Below are positions 13,072 to 21,371 of a stretch of 40,270 nt of DNA, one piece after another. The DNA comes from GWA1-40-21 sp038078215. Lineage in GTDB: Bacteria > Patescibacteriota > Minisyncoccia > Phycocordibacterales > GWA1-40-21. The notes beneath the pieces were generated by a model. It searched no databases and was not told the origin of the DNA. It worked only from the letters and a program-made list of their open reading frames with translations. Each line of letters opens with the position of its first letter. The first letter of the stretch is position 1. The translations under genes were made by a program, and so were the position numbers. The stretch covers positions 1-40,270 of the forward strand of contig JBBUED010000011.1 in the NCBI GenBank assembly GCA_038078215.1, given 5' to 3'.

Positions 13072-15024
13072 TTACCTCACCTGCCAGCCATTATGGCCAT
13101 TAAGCGAATTTGAAATTTTTCCCATTATTTTATTGACTTCTTCGTCCGATAGAGTTTTTTCTTGCGACTGAAAAACAAGTCTGAAAGCAAAGGATGTTTT
13201 TGGAGTTCCATCCGGTAATTTTTTGACGAATACGTCAAACAATCTTTTGTTTACCAAGAGTTCCCCTGCTTCTCTTTCAACGATTAGCGCGACATCTTTT
13301 TCAATTACTCCTTCTGGGACAAAAATGGCGATGTCTCGCAGGACAAATGGATATAATGATATTCTCTTGTATTTTAATCTTTTTATATCATATTTTTCTA
13401 TTTTTATATCTTTGTATGATTCCGGCATTGGTAAATTTTCAATCATTTTGTCAAAATTGATTTCCAAGATTCCATCTTTTGAAAATTCTGATTCAATCTT
13501 CACTCCCAACTCACCGGACAATAAGTTTGATATATTTTCTACTTCCTCGTCTTCCATCTTTCCTTTAAATCCTGCGTGGTTCTTAATGCCAATAACCAAT
13601 GAGTCAGCCTCATTCCCTTCCCTAAATATTTTGCCGATTTCAAAAATTTTGACCTGTTCAAGACCCAATAAATCAATGTAATGCAAATTAAAATCAAGAG
13701 ATTTTTTTATCCCGTCTTTCAGATTCGCTCTCAAAAAATTTTTATCGCTCGCTATCGGGTTTTCCACCTCCACCTCGCCTTTATCCGTAAAGGCGTAAGT
13801 GTAGACTTCTGAAAAACCGTTCTTTATCAAAAAATCTATAACTTTGTTCTTGTAATAAAAACTCTTATTTATTACTATCGGTTTCGTAGCCAAAGAAATT
13901 TTTTCTTCTTTTATTTTTTCATATCCGTAAATTCTCCCTATTTCCTCAATTAAATCTTCTTTGAACTTAATGTCCAGTCTGTCATGAGGAATTTCAACCG
14001 CAAAATTGTCATCCTTTCTTGATTCAAAATTAAATTTCAATCTTTTGAGTATTTTTTCCGCTTCGGACGCTTCTATATTAGTTCCCAATAGTTCATTGAC
14101 TTCTTTCAAAGAAATTTCAATCTTGCTTGGAGCTGTTTTATTCGGATAAAAATCCAGAACATCGCCGATTTTTGTATTGCTTCCTTGAGCGGTATCCGCA
14201 ATAATTTTTGTGAGCATTTCCATCGCCTCAAGCGCCTTTTCCGCAGAAATTTCATTTTCAAATCTTTTGGATGAATCGGTTAATATATTTAATCGGCGAG
14301 AAGTTTTCCTGATGAGCGCCGGCGAGAAATTGGCTGATTCCAGAATTATGTTTTTTGTCGCGCTTTCAATTTCCGCAAATTTTCCGCCTTTTATTCCGGC
14401 AATCGCAAGCGGGTTTTTGCCGTCTGAAATTATAAGGGTGTTATTATCAAGAGCGACTTTCTTGTCATCTAGGGTTGTGATTGACTCGCCGGCAGAAGCA
14501 TTTTTAACTCCAATTTTTACAACTCCTTCGTCTTTATTCAGTTTATCCAAATCAAACGCGTGCATCGGCTGGCCGATTTCAAACATAACAAAATTCGCCG
14601 CGTCAACGATATTATTTATTGATTTCTGTCCGATTGACTCAATCCTTTCTCTAAGCCACTTCGGCGAAGGTTTTATTTCCACTCCCTCAATTATTCTTCC
14701 GACATATCTTCTGCAAAGGTTGGAATCTGAAACATCTATTCCCAATTTGGCCGAAGTTTTGTCGACTTGCGCGTTTTTCAAGAAAACAGAGGCAACCTTC
14801 GCGGGAATTGCCAGAATGGCTGAAATTTCACCGGCAACTCCTCTGTGCGAAAGACAATAATGCGCCATATTGGGAAGAATTTTTGCGTCAAAAACATAAT
14901 CATTTTCTTTTTGTTCAACGCTCTCAATCTCAAACGAATGCATCGTCAAAATGTCCGCAAGTTTTTCAGCGTCAGGCAATTTTTCATCAAAAAGATTTTG
15001 CAGCCAATTATAGGAAATTTTCAT
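13072..15024 (-). CDS. pheT: Phenylalanyl-tRNA synthetase beta subunit, short form
   Basis: Works with PheS as a heterotetramer to charge tRNA-Phe. The 650-aa protein starts MKISYNWLQNLFDEKLPDAE. The usual B1 region ends at HSFEIESVEQKENDYVFDAK and continues directly into ILPNMAHYCLSHRGVAGEIS. The roughly 110-residue OB-fold (EMAP/tRNA-binding) domain that most bacteria have between these points is missing. B3/B4, B5 (GTNIEASEAEKILKRLKF) and the catalytic-like core (DLIEEIGRIYGYEKI) follow, then the C-terminal FDX-ACB domain (RYPFVLRDIAIF-like, here YPFVLRDIAIFVPEG). It is separated from pheS by repeat C. No SD was seen; TATAAA lies 2 nt before the ATG. Confidence 0.92.
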   Translation of the reverse strand: MKISYNWLQNLFDEKLPDAEKLADILTMHSFEIESVEQKENDYVFDAKILPNMAHYCLSHRGVAGEISAILAIPAKVASVFLKNAQVDKTSAKLGIDVSDSNLCRRYVGRIIEGVEIKPSPKWLRERIESIGQKSINNIVDAANFVMFEIGQPMHAFDLDKLNKDEGVVKIGVKNASAGESITTLDDKKVALDNNTLIISDGKNPLAIAGIKGGKFAEIESATKNIILESANFSPALIRKTSRRLNILTDSSKRFENEISAEKALEAMEMLTKIIADTAQGSNTKIGDVLDFYPNKTAPSKIEISLKEVNELLGTNIEASEAEKILKRLKFNFESRKDDNFAVEIPHDRLDIKFKEDLIEEIGRIYGYEKIKEEKISLATKPIVINKSFYYKNKVIDFLIKNGFSEVYTYAFTDKGEVEVENPIASDKNFLRANLKDGIKKSLDFNLHYIDLLGLEQVKIFEIGKIFREGNEADSLVIGIKNHAGFKGKMEDEEVENISNLLSGELGVKIESEFSKDGILEINFDKMIENLPMPESYKDIKIEKYDIKRLKYKRISLYPFVLRDIAIFVPEGVIEKDVALIVEREAGELLVNKRLFDVFVKKLPDGTPKTSFAFRLVFQSQEKTLSDEEVNKIMGKISNSLNGHNGWQVR

Positions 15025-15036
15025 TTTTTATAATTT

Positions 15037-15139
15037 GAATTACGAAATGCAAAAATTTATGGTCTGGTTGAGCAAAAACATTTAAAAGACAAAAAGATTT
15101 TGCGACCTCGGGACCCTGAATTTTTGCATTTCGTAATTC
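15037..15139. repeat. 103-nt palindromic repeat element, copy C
   Basis: The ends are GAATTACGAAATGCAAAAAT and its inverse; the body is nearly identical to reversed copy A. It occupies almost the whole gap between pheS and pheT, so a pheS-pheT transcript would carry it as a hairpin. Compensating C-to-T changes on both arms (ACGC to ATGC) keep the helix intact. Confidence 0.87.
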
Positions 15140-15166
15140 ATAATTTATGACACTTTAATTTTCAAA

Positions 15167-15979
15167 TTAGAACTGATTAACCAATCGCAAATCGCCCGTG
15201 TATAAAAGTCTTATGTCATCAATGCCGTATTTGAGCATCGCCAAGCGGTCAACACCGCCGCCAAAAGCAAACCCCTTCCACTCTTCCGGATCCAATCCGA
15301 CATTTTGCAACACTTCAGGATGAACCATTCCCGCGCCCATCACTTCTATCCATCCGGAATGTTTGCATACGGAACATTTATCCCCTCCGCATTTGAAACA
15401 AGAAATGTCAGCCTCCACCCCCGGCTCAACGAATGGGAAATAACTTGGGCGAAGCCTAATTTCAATCTTTTCTTCAAAAAAATTTTCAAAAAATTCTCTA
15501 ATGACATATTTCAAATTGGCCAAATTTATATCTTTATCAATCAAAAGCCCTTCCACTTGATGAAATTGTGCTTCATGGATGGTGTCCGTCGCCTCGTAGC
15601 GGAATGTTTTGCCGATGGAAATTATTCTCAAAGGAGGTTTGTTTTCTTCCATATAGCGAATTTGAACCGGAGAAGTGTGAGTTCGCAACAATAATTTATT
15701 TTCTTCAATTTTTATTTTTGCCGCGCCCGCCATAGCTGCGCTATGGCGCTGCGGGCGGGATTTTTTATCTTTGATTTCATTTTGGCGAAGCCAAAATGTG
15801 TCCCACATATCCCGAGCGGGATGATCTTTTGGAATATTAAGCGCGTCAAAATTATAATGCTCCGTTTCAATTTCAGGTCCATCTATCAAGCTGAATCCCA
15901 TCTCGAAAAAAATTTCATTTATCCTGGAAGCGACTCGTGAGATGGGGTGAATGTGTCCGGCTTTTTCTTTATTATCCAT
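15167..15979 (-). CDS. pheS: Phenylalanyl-tRNA synthetase alpha subunit, short form with in-frame palindromic insertion
   Basis: The catalytic subunit of PheRS. The 270-aa protein (MDNKEKAGHIHPISR start) lacks the N-terminal coiled coil of about 80 residues. Visible motifs: EIETEHYNFDALNIPKDHPA, RTHTSPVQIRYM, GKTFRYEATD, RPSYFPFVEPGVEAD, GWIEVMGAGMVHPEVL and FGGGVDRLAMLKYGIDDIR. A Cys4 knuckle (CFKCGGDKCSVC) sits before GWIEV. Between TFWLRQ and LLLRTHTSP, where family members have only a few residues, are about 25 extra residues (around 70-95). Their DNA contains two perfect palindromes (15728-15748, 15778-15798), suggesting repeats absorbed in frame. The start is supported by a promoter 6 nt upstream. 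Confidence 0.93.
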   Translation of the reverse strand: MDNKEKAGHIHPISRVASRINEIFFEMGFSLIDGPEIETEHYNFDALNIPKDHPARDMWDTFWLRQNEIKDKKSRPQRHSAAMAGAAKIKIEENKLLLRTHTSPVQIRYMEENKPPLRIISIGKTFRYEATDTIHEAQFHQVEGLLIDKDINLANLKYVIREFFENFFEEKIEIRLRPSYFPFVEPGVEADISCFKCGGDKCSVCKHSGWIEVMGAGMVHPEVLQNVGLDPEEWKGFAFGGGVDRLAMLKYGIDDIRLLYTGDLRLVNQF

Positions 15980-15985
15980 AAGCAA

Positions 15986-16013
15986 ATTATACAGAAAATC
16001 AGTCTTAATTCAA
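15986..16013 (-). promoter_or_regulatory. pheS promoter predicting a leaderless mRNA
   Basis: On minus, TTGAAT (16008-16013), 16 nt, TATAAT (15986-15991), then 6 nt to the ATG at 15979. Very close to consensus. Confidence 0.8.
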
Positions 16014-16069
16014 TCTTGTGCAGAAGGTTATAGGTGTTAGGTTATAGGTTGTAGTTTTTTAGGAAAAAA

Positions 16070-16585
16070 TTACATATTCATGAGATATTTAGCAAGCAAG
16101 ACAATTAAAAACACGGTGAGAATCTGCAAAAATATCCCGACAATGAAATGCTTTTTCAGTTTCTCCGTCCGACTATGAATATAATAATGAAAAACATACA
16201 AAGATTTAAACGGCTCGCGCCTAAATCTAAAATAAACGAATTGCAGAATGTCTGGCGCGACTGCTCCGGCTATGCCCGCGATTAAAATAAGCAATGAATT
16301 GAAATTGAATCCCAAAAAATGAAAAATGAAAAAAGAAATGACAATCCCCAGACACATATCAAACAACACTCTAATCAAATCCGAAAAGAAATCTTTGCCG
16401 ACTGCCATGTCGTTATTCAAAGGATTATCTCTGTCTTTCTTGGAAGACAGCAGATCATATTCCCAATGCGGAATCGCGTCCACGATATAATGGCTCGCAA
16501 GCGCGGCGGAAAAAGCGAGTATCGGATGAGTTGGAAACGCGCTTGCCGCGGCAACTCCTATTATCGCGTGACTGGTTAAAATCAT
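16070..16585 (-). CDS. YdjM-like membrane protein (putative metal-dependent hydrolase)
   Basis: A 171-aa integral membrane protein with about four helices (residues near 5-35, 75-95, 97-115 and 145-168). The N-terminal pattern SHAIIGVAAA, then SHYIVDAIPHWEYD, with His and Asp residues at helix ends, resembles the YdjM/DUF457 family of inner-membrane putative metal-dependent hydrolases. A later FHYYIHSRTEKLKKH adds more histidines. It is monocistronic on minus: a TATAAT about 24 nt upstream (near 16609-16614) may be its promoter. The region downstream holds only low-complexity GGTTATAGG-type repeats. The function is tentative. Confidence 0.6.
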   Translation of the reverse strand: MILTSHAIIGVAAASAFPTHPILAFSAALASHYIVDAIPHWEYDLLSSKKDRDNPLNNDMAVGKDFFSDLIRVLFDMCLGIVISFFIFHFLGFNFNSLLILIAGIAGAVAPDILQFVYFRFRREPFKSLYVFHYYIHSRTEKLKKHFIVGIFLQILTVFLIVLLAKYLMNM

Positions 16586-16777
16586 ATTTTTAAATTTAAG
16601 GTGAAATTATAATACATTGATGAGCTATGAGCTAGGGACGACTGAGTTTATAAAGTTATCAAGTCTATAAAGTTCATAAAGTGCCTTGAATTACGAAATG
16701 ATATTTTCTGTCATCCCCCGTATCAAGTACGAGGGCAGGCTCCCGCGCATGCGGGGATCCATCTCCATATCAAGTAT
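16586..16777. repeat. Repeat-rich spacer with dRS3-like hairpins
   Basis: Contains a TATAAAGTT/CATAAAGT direct-repeat stretch (16645-16685), then a 13-nt remnant GAATTACGAAATG (16688-16700) matching the end of elements A and C. Next comes a block (16711-16762) with hairpins CCCCGTA-tcaag-TACGAGG and CCCGC-GCAT-GCGGG. The CCCGCGCATGCGGGGATCC wording resembles the dRS3-type repeat that is also present at 27546-27616. No gene is seen. Confidence 0.65.
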
Positions 16778-17368
16778 TCAAAGACACTCGCCCCAAAGAC
16801 CTAGTTTATTTTCTCTCGCGATTTTTTGCGCGTCAACAAACAGTTTTCTATTTTTAACATCGGGCGGATAAGTGTAAGCTTGAGCATATCCATTTTTCAC
16901 CAATTCCAAATTGATAAATTTATCTCCTTGATAAACATATCGTAAAAGTCTGCCGTATTTGTCTTTGTCCGAAATATCCTTCTCCAATCTGACTAATTTA
17001 CCTTCAACCAATTCCCTGTTTGCGCTAGCCGATTCTTTGCCGAAACATTGAACATCCTTTCGCAGATCAACCGTTTCCGAAGTATTAATTCCTATATATC
17101 TGACTCGCTCTCCATTCTCAAGCTCTATCGTGTCTCCGTCTATCACTCTTTTCACCAAATAATATTCTTCGGCTGGTGATTTCGGGGGAAATTTTTCTGT
17201 TTGTTCCAGATTATTTTCTTTCGCGTTTCCGTTCACCGAAAAATTATCAGCAGTGATTCTTTCTTTCACGGAAATTTCATTGATTCCGTAATGGACTCCG
17301 AGCAAAACCGCCGACAAAAGTAAAATAATAATCAGCGCAATCCAAGCTTGGTCTGTTTTAAATATCAT
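16778..17368 (-). CDS. Membrane-anchored thermonuclease (SNase-like)
   Basis: A Staphylococcal-nuclease-fold protein expected to cut DNA or RNA outside the membrane with Ca2+. The 196-aa product starts MIFKTDQAWIALIIILLLSA, an uncleaved anchor or signal peptide (about residues 7-25). The SNase domain then begins at YYLVKRVIDGDTIELENGER and includes RYIGINTSETVD, FGKESASANRELVEGK, DKYGRLLRYVYQGD and LGLWGECL. The catalytic acid/arginine layout (D in DGDT, E in TSE, R in YGRLL) is retained. The frame continues to a TTG at 17401, an alternative start. In a CPR cell it could supply nucleotides by degrading external nucleic acid, which is inference. Confidence 0.88.
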   Translation of the reverse strand: MIFKTDQAWIALIIILLLSAVLLGVHYGINEISVKERITADNFSVNGNAKENNLEQTEKFPPKSPAEEYYLVKRVIDGDTIELENGERVRYIGINTSETVDLRKDVQCFGKESASANRELVEGKLVRLEKDISDKDKYGRLLRYVYQGDKFINLELVKNGYAQAYTYPPDVKNRKLFVDAQKIARENKLGLWGECL

Positions 17369-17486
17369 CTTGATAAATACAATATCATCTCCACACGGCA
17401 AACTCTATGAAAAATCGTTTTTTATTTATGAAAAACTCCATCTGATAATTTTATAATGCATCAGATGGAGTTTATTTGACCTCATT

Positions 17487-18530
17487 TTAGGATAAAATTT
17501 TACTCGCCTCCAGTAATACGCGCTCGGTATCTTCCCAGCTTAAGCAGGAGTCTGTCACAGAAACGCCTTTTTTCAAGGCGGATAAATCATCAGGAATTTT
17601 TTGACTGCCTTCCTTGAGATAACTCTCCAGCATTGCGCCGACAATTTTAATGTTACCTCTCAATCGTTGTTCTAAAATGTTTTTAAGCACTTCTTCCTGA
17701 TTTTTATGATCTTTCCTTGAGTTTCCGTGGGAACAATCAATAACCAATGAAGAAAGCAAATTTTCCGATTTCAACTTTTTAATGACCTCGGAAATACTTT
17801 CTCCATTATAATTGATTTGATCTCTGCCTCCTCTCAAGATAACATGCGACCAAGGATTTCCTTTTGTCTTTATCATTACCAGCGTCGCGTTTTCATCAAT
17901 TCCGACAAAAGCATGTTTGTGCTTAGCGCATTGCATGGCGTCAATTGCAGATTGATAAGAGCCGTCAGTGCTATTTTTAAAACCGACCGGCATAGACAGA
18001 CCGCTGGCCATTTCCCTGTGTGTTTGAGATTCCGATGTTCTCGCTCCTATGGAAACCCAGCTTAACAAATCTGAAAAATATCTTATGGAAAAAGTGCCGA
18101 GAGCCTCTGAACCGATCGGCAACCCCAGATCAGTTATTCTCTTGGATATTTTCCTCGCGATCGTCAAACCTTCTCTTATATCGCACAAACCATTTAAATG
18201 AGGATCATTTATTAACCCCTTCCAGCCTATCGTGGTGCGCGGTTTTTCAAAATATGTCCTCATTACGACAAAGATTGATTTTTCTATTTTTTTCTTGAGC
18301 TCTAACAGCCTGTGGGCATATTCCATGGCTTCTGTCTCATTATGTATTGAACATGGACCAACTATCATCAAAAAACGTTTGTCTTTTTGTGATAGTATGT
18401 TTTTTACAATTTTCCTGCTTTCCAATACTAATTTCAGAGCCAGCGGTGATGCCGGGAATTGCTTCTCAAGAACTATCGGCGGTGGCAACTTAACGACTTT
18501 TTCAACATTCACAAACCTTACCCTTTTCAT
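17487..18530 (-). CDS. aroG: 3-deoxy-7-phosphoheptulonate synthase (class I DAHP synthase)
   Basis: Condenses phosphoenolpyruvate and erythrose 4-phosphate, the first step of the shikimate pathway. The 347-aa protein is full length for the AroF/G/H type. Motifs: IVGPCSIHN (PEP site), RTYFEKPRTTIGWKGLINDP, GARTSESQTHREMASGLSMP, GFKNSTDG, and DCSHGNSRKDHKNQ (metal and phosphate ligands). The start ATG is preceded by AAAGGATAGAAG, an acceptable SD. Upstream lies a leader with alternative hairpins (18570-18659), so the gene is probably regulated by attenuation. No other shikimate genes are in the window, and CPR genomes usually lack the full pathway. Which of AroF, AroG or AroH it resembles most cannot be told here. 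Confidence 0.92.
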   Translation of the reverse strand: MKRVRFVNVEKVVKLPPPIVLEKQFPASPLALKLVLESRKIVKNILSQKDKRFLMIVGPCSIHNETEAMEYAHRLLELKKKIEKSIFVVMRTYFEKPRTTIGWKGLINDPHLNGLCDIREGLTIARKISKRITDLGLPIGSEALGTFSIRYFSDLLSWVSIGARTSESQTHREMASGLSMPVGFKNSTDGSYQSAIDAMQCAKHKHAFVGIDENATLVMIKTKGNPWSHVILRGGRDQINYNGESISEVIKKLKSENLLSSLVIDCSHGNSRKDHKNQEEVLKNILEQRLRGNIKIVGAMLESYLKEGSQKIPDDLSALKKGVSVTDSCLSWEDTERVLLEASKILS

Positions 18531-18569
18531 CTTCTATCCTTTCAATAATTAAATTTTCCAAAGAACAAC

Positions 18570-18659
18570 AAAAAAACCGGCTCCACATGAGGCCAGTTGC
18601 AGATGTCTAATTTGTTAATTTTATTTGTTAAAATTTAGGCAACTATAACCGGCCTCATG
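18570..18659 (-). promoter_or_regulatory. Attenuator-like leader of the DAHP synthase gene
   Basis: On minus, segment 1 (18647-18659, CATGAGGCCGGTT) can pair over 13 bp (one G-U) with segment 2 (18586-18598, AACTGGCCTCATG). Segment 2 can instead pair with segment 3 (18576-18581) as ACTGGC/GCCGGT, followed by a run of seven T, an intrinsic terminator. The two structures exclude each other. Segment 1 also spells a mini-ORF MRPVIVA-stop with no SD. No aromatic codons or T-box motif are seen, so the sensing mechanism is open. Confidence 0.65.
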
Positions 18660-18775
18660 CGCGTTAGAGGTTTAAAAAATGTCTTATAAAATAAATTCCA
18701 AGCGCTTAATAAATTTACATTCTTCATTTTTATCAATAGTATAGGAAATATACAAAAAATACAATACATTTGAGA

Positions 18776-20386
18776 TTAGTTTTTCACCGGTAATTCCACA
18801 TAAAACTGCGAGCCTTTACCTTCGCCTTCCGACTCCGCCCAGATTTTGCCGTGATGAGCTTCAACAATATTTTTCGCTATGAACAAGCCGAAGCCTGTGC
18901 TGTCAACATTTATTTTTTGAGAATTCTTGCCCTTGCCTCCTTCCGTAAATAATTTCTGCCTGTCTTCTTTCGTCAGTCCCACGCCGGTATCTTTAACGGA
19001 AAATAATATCTTTCCGCCGGTTTTGGACAAAGAAACAGTCACCTTGCCGGCGGGAGTGTATTTGATTGAGTTGTCTATGAGATTTTTTATCACATTCTTA
19101 AGCTGGAATTCGTCTCCTGATATTTTAAAATCTTCTTCCTTAATATCCGTTTCAAATGATAAACCTTTTGCTTCGGCGTTTTTCTTCTGTTCTGAAATTA
19201 CATTAAGGACTGTGTTTTTTAATTCAATCGCCGCCATATTGTAAGATATTGTTCCTCGTTTGATATTCGCGGCGCTTAAAACATTTTGCACCATATCAAT
19301 CCCGTCATTGTCCGACCGCAAGCCCTCTCTAACGACCGCTTCCATTTTTCCTTCAAGTCGGCCGTAGTCTCCTTCGAGCAGACCGGAAAATATGTATTTT
19401 GATTTCGTGAAAAACCCTTTGACTTGATGAGTGATGAAGTTTATAAGGTTTGTCTGCTGTTCGTTCGCAAGCTGTAATTTTTCACTCTGTTCAGCGATTG
19501 TTTGGACGAATTTATTCATTAAAAAGCTTATGACAAGCACCATCATAAATACGGAGGAACGATAGATAACAGCTGGCATATCTTGCGCGAAAATTATTTC
19601 CGAAAACGAAACAATAGAAAGCGCAAAAGTTAGACCGGCTACTGCCGCTGTTCTTAAATTAAAAAGATGGTGCCTGTATATGGCATAACCGGTGAAAGCG
19701 ACGAAGGGGAAGATGAATAGAGCTCCAAAAGGAATAAATCTGACATTTAAAAAAACTGCGGGAAGAATAACATTAAATGTAATAAGTAAAGAAAACATTA
19801 TAACAGTCCCGATTAAAATCAAAATGTGCTGTTTTTTTTCTCTGCCTTTAGTTCTGAAAGTTTTTCTTACGAAAACACTTACCCCTCCTAAAACTAGTCC
19901 CGCCACGACAAATAAAAACAAAAATATTCCGCTTGCCACAACCGTCTTTGATACTGATCCGCCAGATGACAATTGAGCTATGCTTGGAAAAACTAGAGGA
20001 GTTAAAGTGATAGCAGAAGTAACTACAACAAGCGGAATCAATAAAAATTTATACATCCACGGGAAATCCATTTTTTCTTTGGGAAAGACATACAAAAAAC
20101 TAAAAAAACTAAAGGCATGCCAAACTCCAAGAAAAATAACTCCCCGCAAGAGCCACAGAACAACAGTCGGAGAAGTCATCTGATAATTTATGTAATTTAA
20201 AAAGCTCCATAAGATGGTAATAATTGAGAAGAGAAAAAATATTTTATTCGTTACACTCTTGCGATTGGTAATATAAATCACAAAGCCCAATATACCTATC
20301 GCCGCAATGGTAGCCCCGACAGATAAGAGATCAAAATTTTTCAAAGGAATATTTAGTATCACATTTGCGATTTCGCTAAGTATCAT
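18776..20386 (-). CDS. Membrane sensor histidine kinase (orphan)
   Basis: A 536-aa kinase. The N-terminal half has about eight or nine hydrophobic segments (residues roughly 15-295), a polytopic sensor region like the 7TM histidine-kinase group, with little extracytoplasmic sequence. The HisKA-like helix follows, with the likely phosphoacceptor H320 in FITHQVKG. The HATPase domain has an N-box (LKNVIKNLIDNSIKYTP), G1 (KDTGVGLTKED) and G2 (STGFGLFIAKNIVEAHHGKI). The start is 9 nt after the methyltransferase-like gene, so it belongs to that transcript. No response regulator is in the window. Its position makes it a candidate regulator of the ThiF/nitroreductase cluster, which is inference. Confidence 0.88.
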   Translation of the reverse strand: MILSEIANVILNIPLKNFDLLSVGATIAAIGILGFVIYITNRKSVTNKIFFLFSIITILWSFLNYINYQMTSPTVVLWLLRGVIFLGVWHAFSFFSFLYVFPKEKMDFPWMYKFLLIPLVVVTSAITLTPLVFPSIAQLSSGGSVSKTVVASGIFLFLFVVAGLVLGGVSVFVRKTFRTKGREKKQHILILIGTVIMFSLLITFNVILPAVFLNVRFIPFGALFIFPFVAFTGYAIYRHHLFNLRTAAVAGLTFALSIVSFSEIIFAQDMPAVIYRSSVFMMVLVISFLMNKFVQTIAEQSEKLQLANEQQTNLINFITHQVKGFFTKSKYIFSGLLEGDYGRLEGKMEAVVREGLRSDNDGIDMVQNVLSAANIKRGTISYNMAAIELKNTVLNVISEQKKNAEAKGLSFETDIKEEDFKISGDEFQLKNVIKNLIDNSIKYTPAGKVTVSLSKTGGKILFSVKDTGVGLTKEDRQKLFTEGGKGKNSQKINVDSTGFGLFIAKNIVEAHHGKIWAESEGEGKGSQFYVELPVKN

Positions 20387-20395
20387 ATATTTTTT

Positions 20396-21307
20396 TTAAA
20401 ATTCTCTTAAATAATGAGCCGTATTTTTAAAGAAAGATATCTTGGGAAAATTTAGGCTTTTCTTATTTGAATATCTAAGCATTGAAAAAATGGTGCCGTT
20501 TAAAAATACAGGATTATTCCAAGCAACTATAGATTGAGGTATTGAGTGAGGCCAACTTCTATACCCATCATACTCCAACGATTTTTTTGATATTTCATTA
20601 ACTATTTTGTCCAGTTTCTTTTTGTCAGATTCTTCAACCAAATGGTGTTTGAAAAGAGAATTGTAAACAAGGTCAAAATATTTTGGCGGAAATTCCGCGT
20701 TAAGTTTGAAGATGTCATTTTTGCACAAAATAACAGCGATTCCCTTGTTGGCTTTTGCTATTTCATCAAACCGGTTTTTTGTCAGAATTTCAATATCAAA
20801 AATCTCAATTCCTTCTCTTAAAGAATTGAGATTTTCTTTCGCTATCTTATTGGTGATTGGCGACTTGTCTACGCCGATAAAAATAATTGGCTGACTATAT
20901 TTTTTATCAAGCAGATTAGAAATTACCTGTCTGTCAACTTCCATCCCTCCCGCTCCCAGGTTCGCCAATACAAGAGGTCTATTTTCCTGAATAATGAATT
21001 CCGTAATTTTATCCACCAGCGGTTTAATCAATTTAATTTTTTTGTCTCTTTCAACTTCCATAAGTCTGCCATGCATTCTCACATCCCACTCCTCCACCGG
21101 AAAATCCGTCAATTCCAAAAGTCGTGAACCGTCAATCTTCGGCGCTTTGGTCAAAAGCCACCAAACATAGCTAGGCAGAGATTTAATCGCCTCCGCGAAT
21201 CTTATGTTTTCCTCAATCGCGTAAAGCCGGTCGCCGTATCGCGGGTCATTCTTAAATTCCAGCAATTTTTCCAAAATGCCGTTTATCTCCACGATTCTTT
21301 TTTTCAT
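20396..21307 (-). CDS. SAM-dependent methyltransferase-like protein
   Basis: A 303-aa cytoplasmic protein. A helical N-terminal part (to about residue 105, with PSYVWWLLTKAPKIDG) is followed by a Rossmann-like core. Motif I-like is LVLANLGAGGMEVDRQVI, the acidic end of strand 2 is IIFIGVDKSP, ILCKNDIF is the motif II/III region, and YFDLVYNSLFKHHLVE resembles the post-motif segment of class I methyltransferases. The substrate is unknown. It lies between the nitroreductase and the sensor kinase in one orientation; an extended -10 box (21342-21350) suggests an internal promoter. Methyltransferase activity is likely from fold motifs only. Confidence 0.65.
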   Translation of the reverse strand: MKKRIVEINGILEKLLEFKNDPRYGDRLYAIEENIRFAEAIKSLPSYVWWLLTKAPKIDGSRLLELTDFPVEEWDVRMHGRLMEVERDKKIKLIKPLVDKITEFIIQENRPLVLANLGAGGMEVDRQVISNLLDKKYSQPIIFIGVDKSPITNKIAKENLNSLREGIEIFDIEILTKNRFDEIAKANKGIAVILCKNDIFKLNAEFPPKYFDLVYNSLFKHHLVEESDKKKLDKIVNEISKKSLEYDGYRSWPHSIPQSIVAWNNPVFLNGTIFSMLRYSNKKSLNFPKISFFKNTAHYLREF

Positions 21308-21341
21308 AATTCCGAAAGTTATTGATTTAATAACATTTAAT

Positions 21342-21350
21342 ATTATAGCA
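21342..21350 (-). promoter_or_regulatory. Extended -10 promoter before the methyltransferase-like gene
   Basis: On minus, TGCTATAAT (21342-21350) is a perfect TATAAT with TGn, 35 nt upstream of the ATG and after the nitroreductase stop. No good -35 box is seen. Confidence 0.5.
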
Positions 21351-21371
21351 GATTATTCGGGAAATAATGTC

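Noticed and set aside
18530..18660. T-box riboswitch or trp-type leader peptide before the DAHP synthase gene
   Set aside because: No T-box consensus (GGTGGNACCGCG-like) is visible, and the only mini-ORF (MRPVIVA) has no aromatic codons. A generic attenuator is proposed instead.
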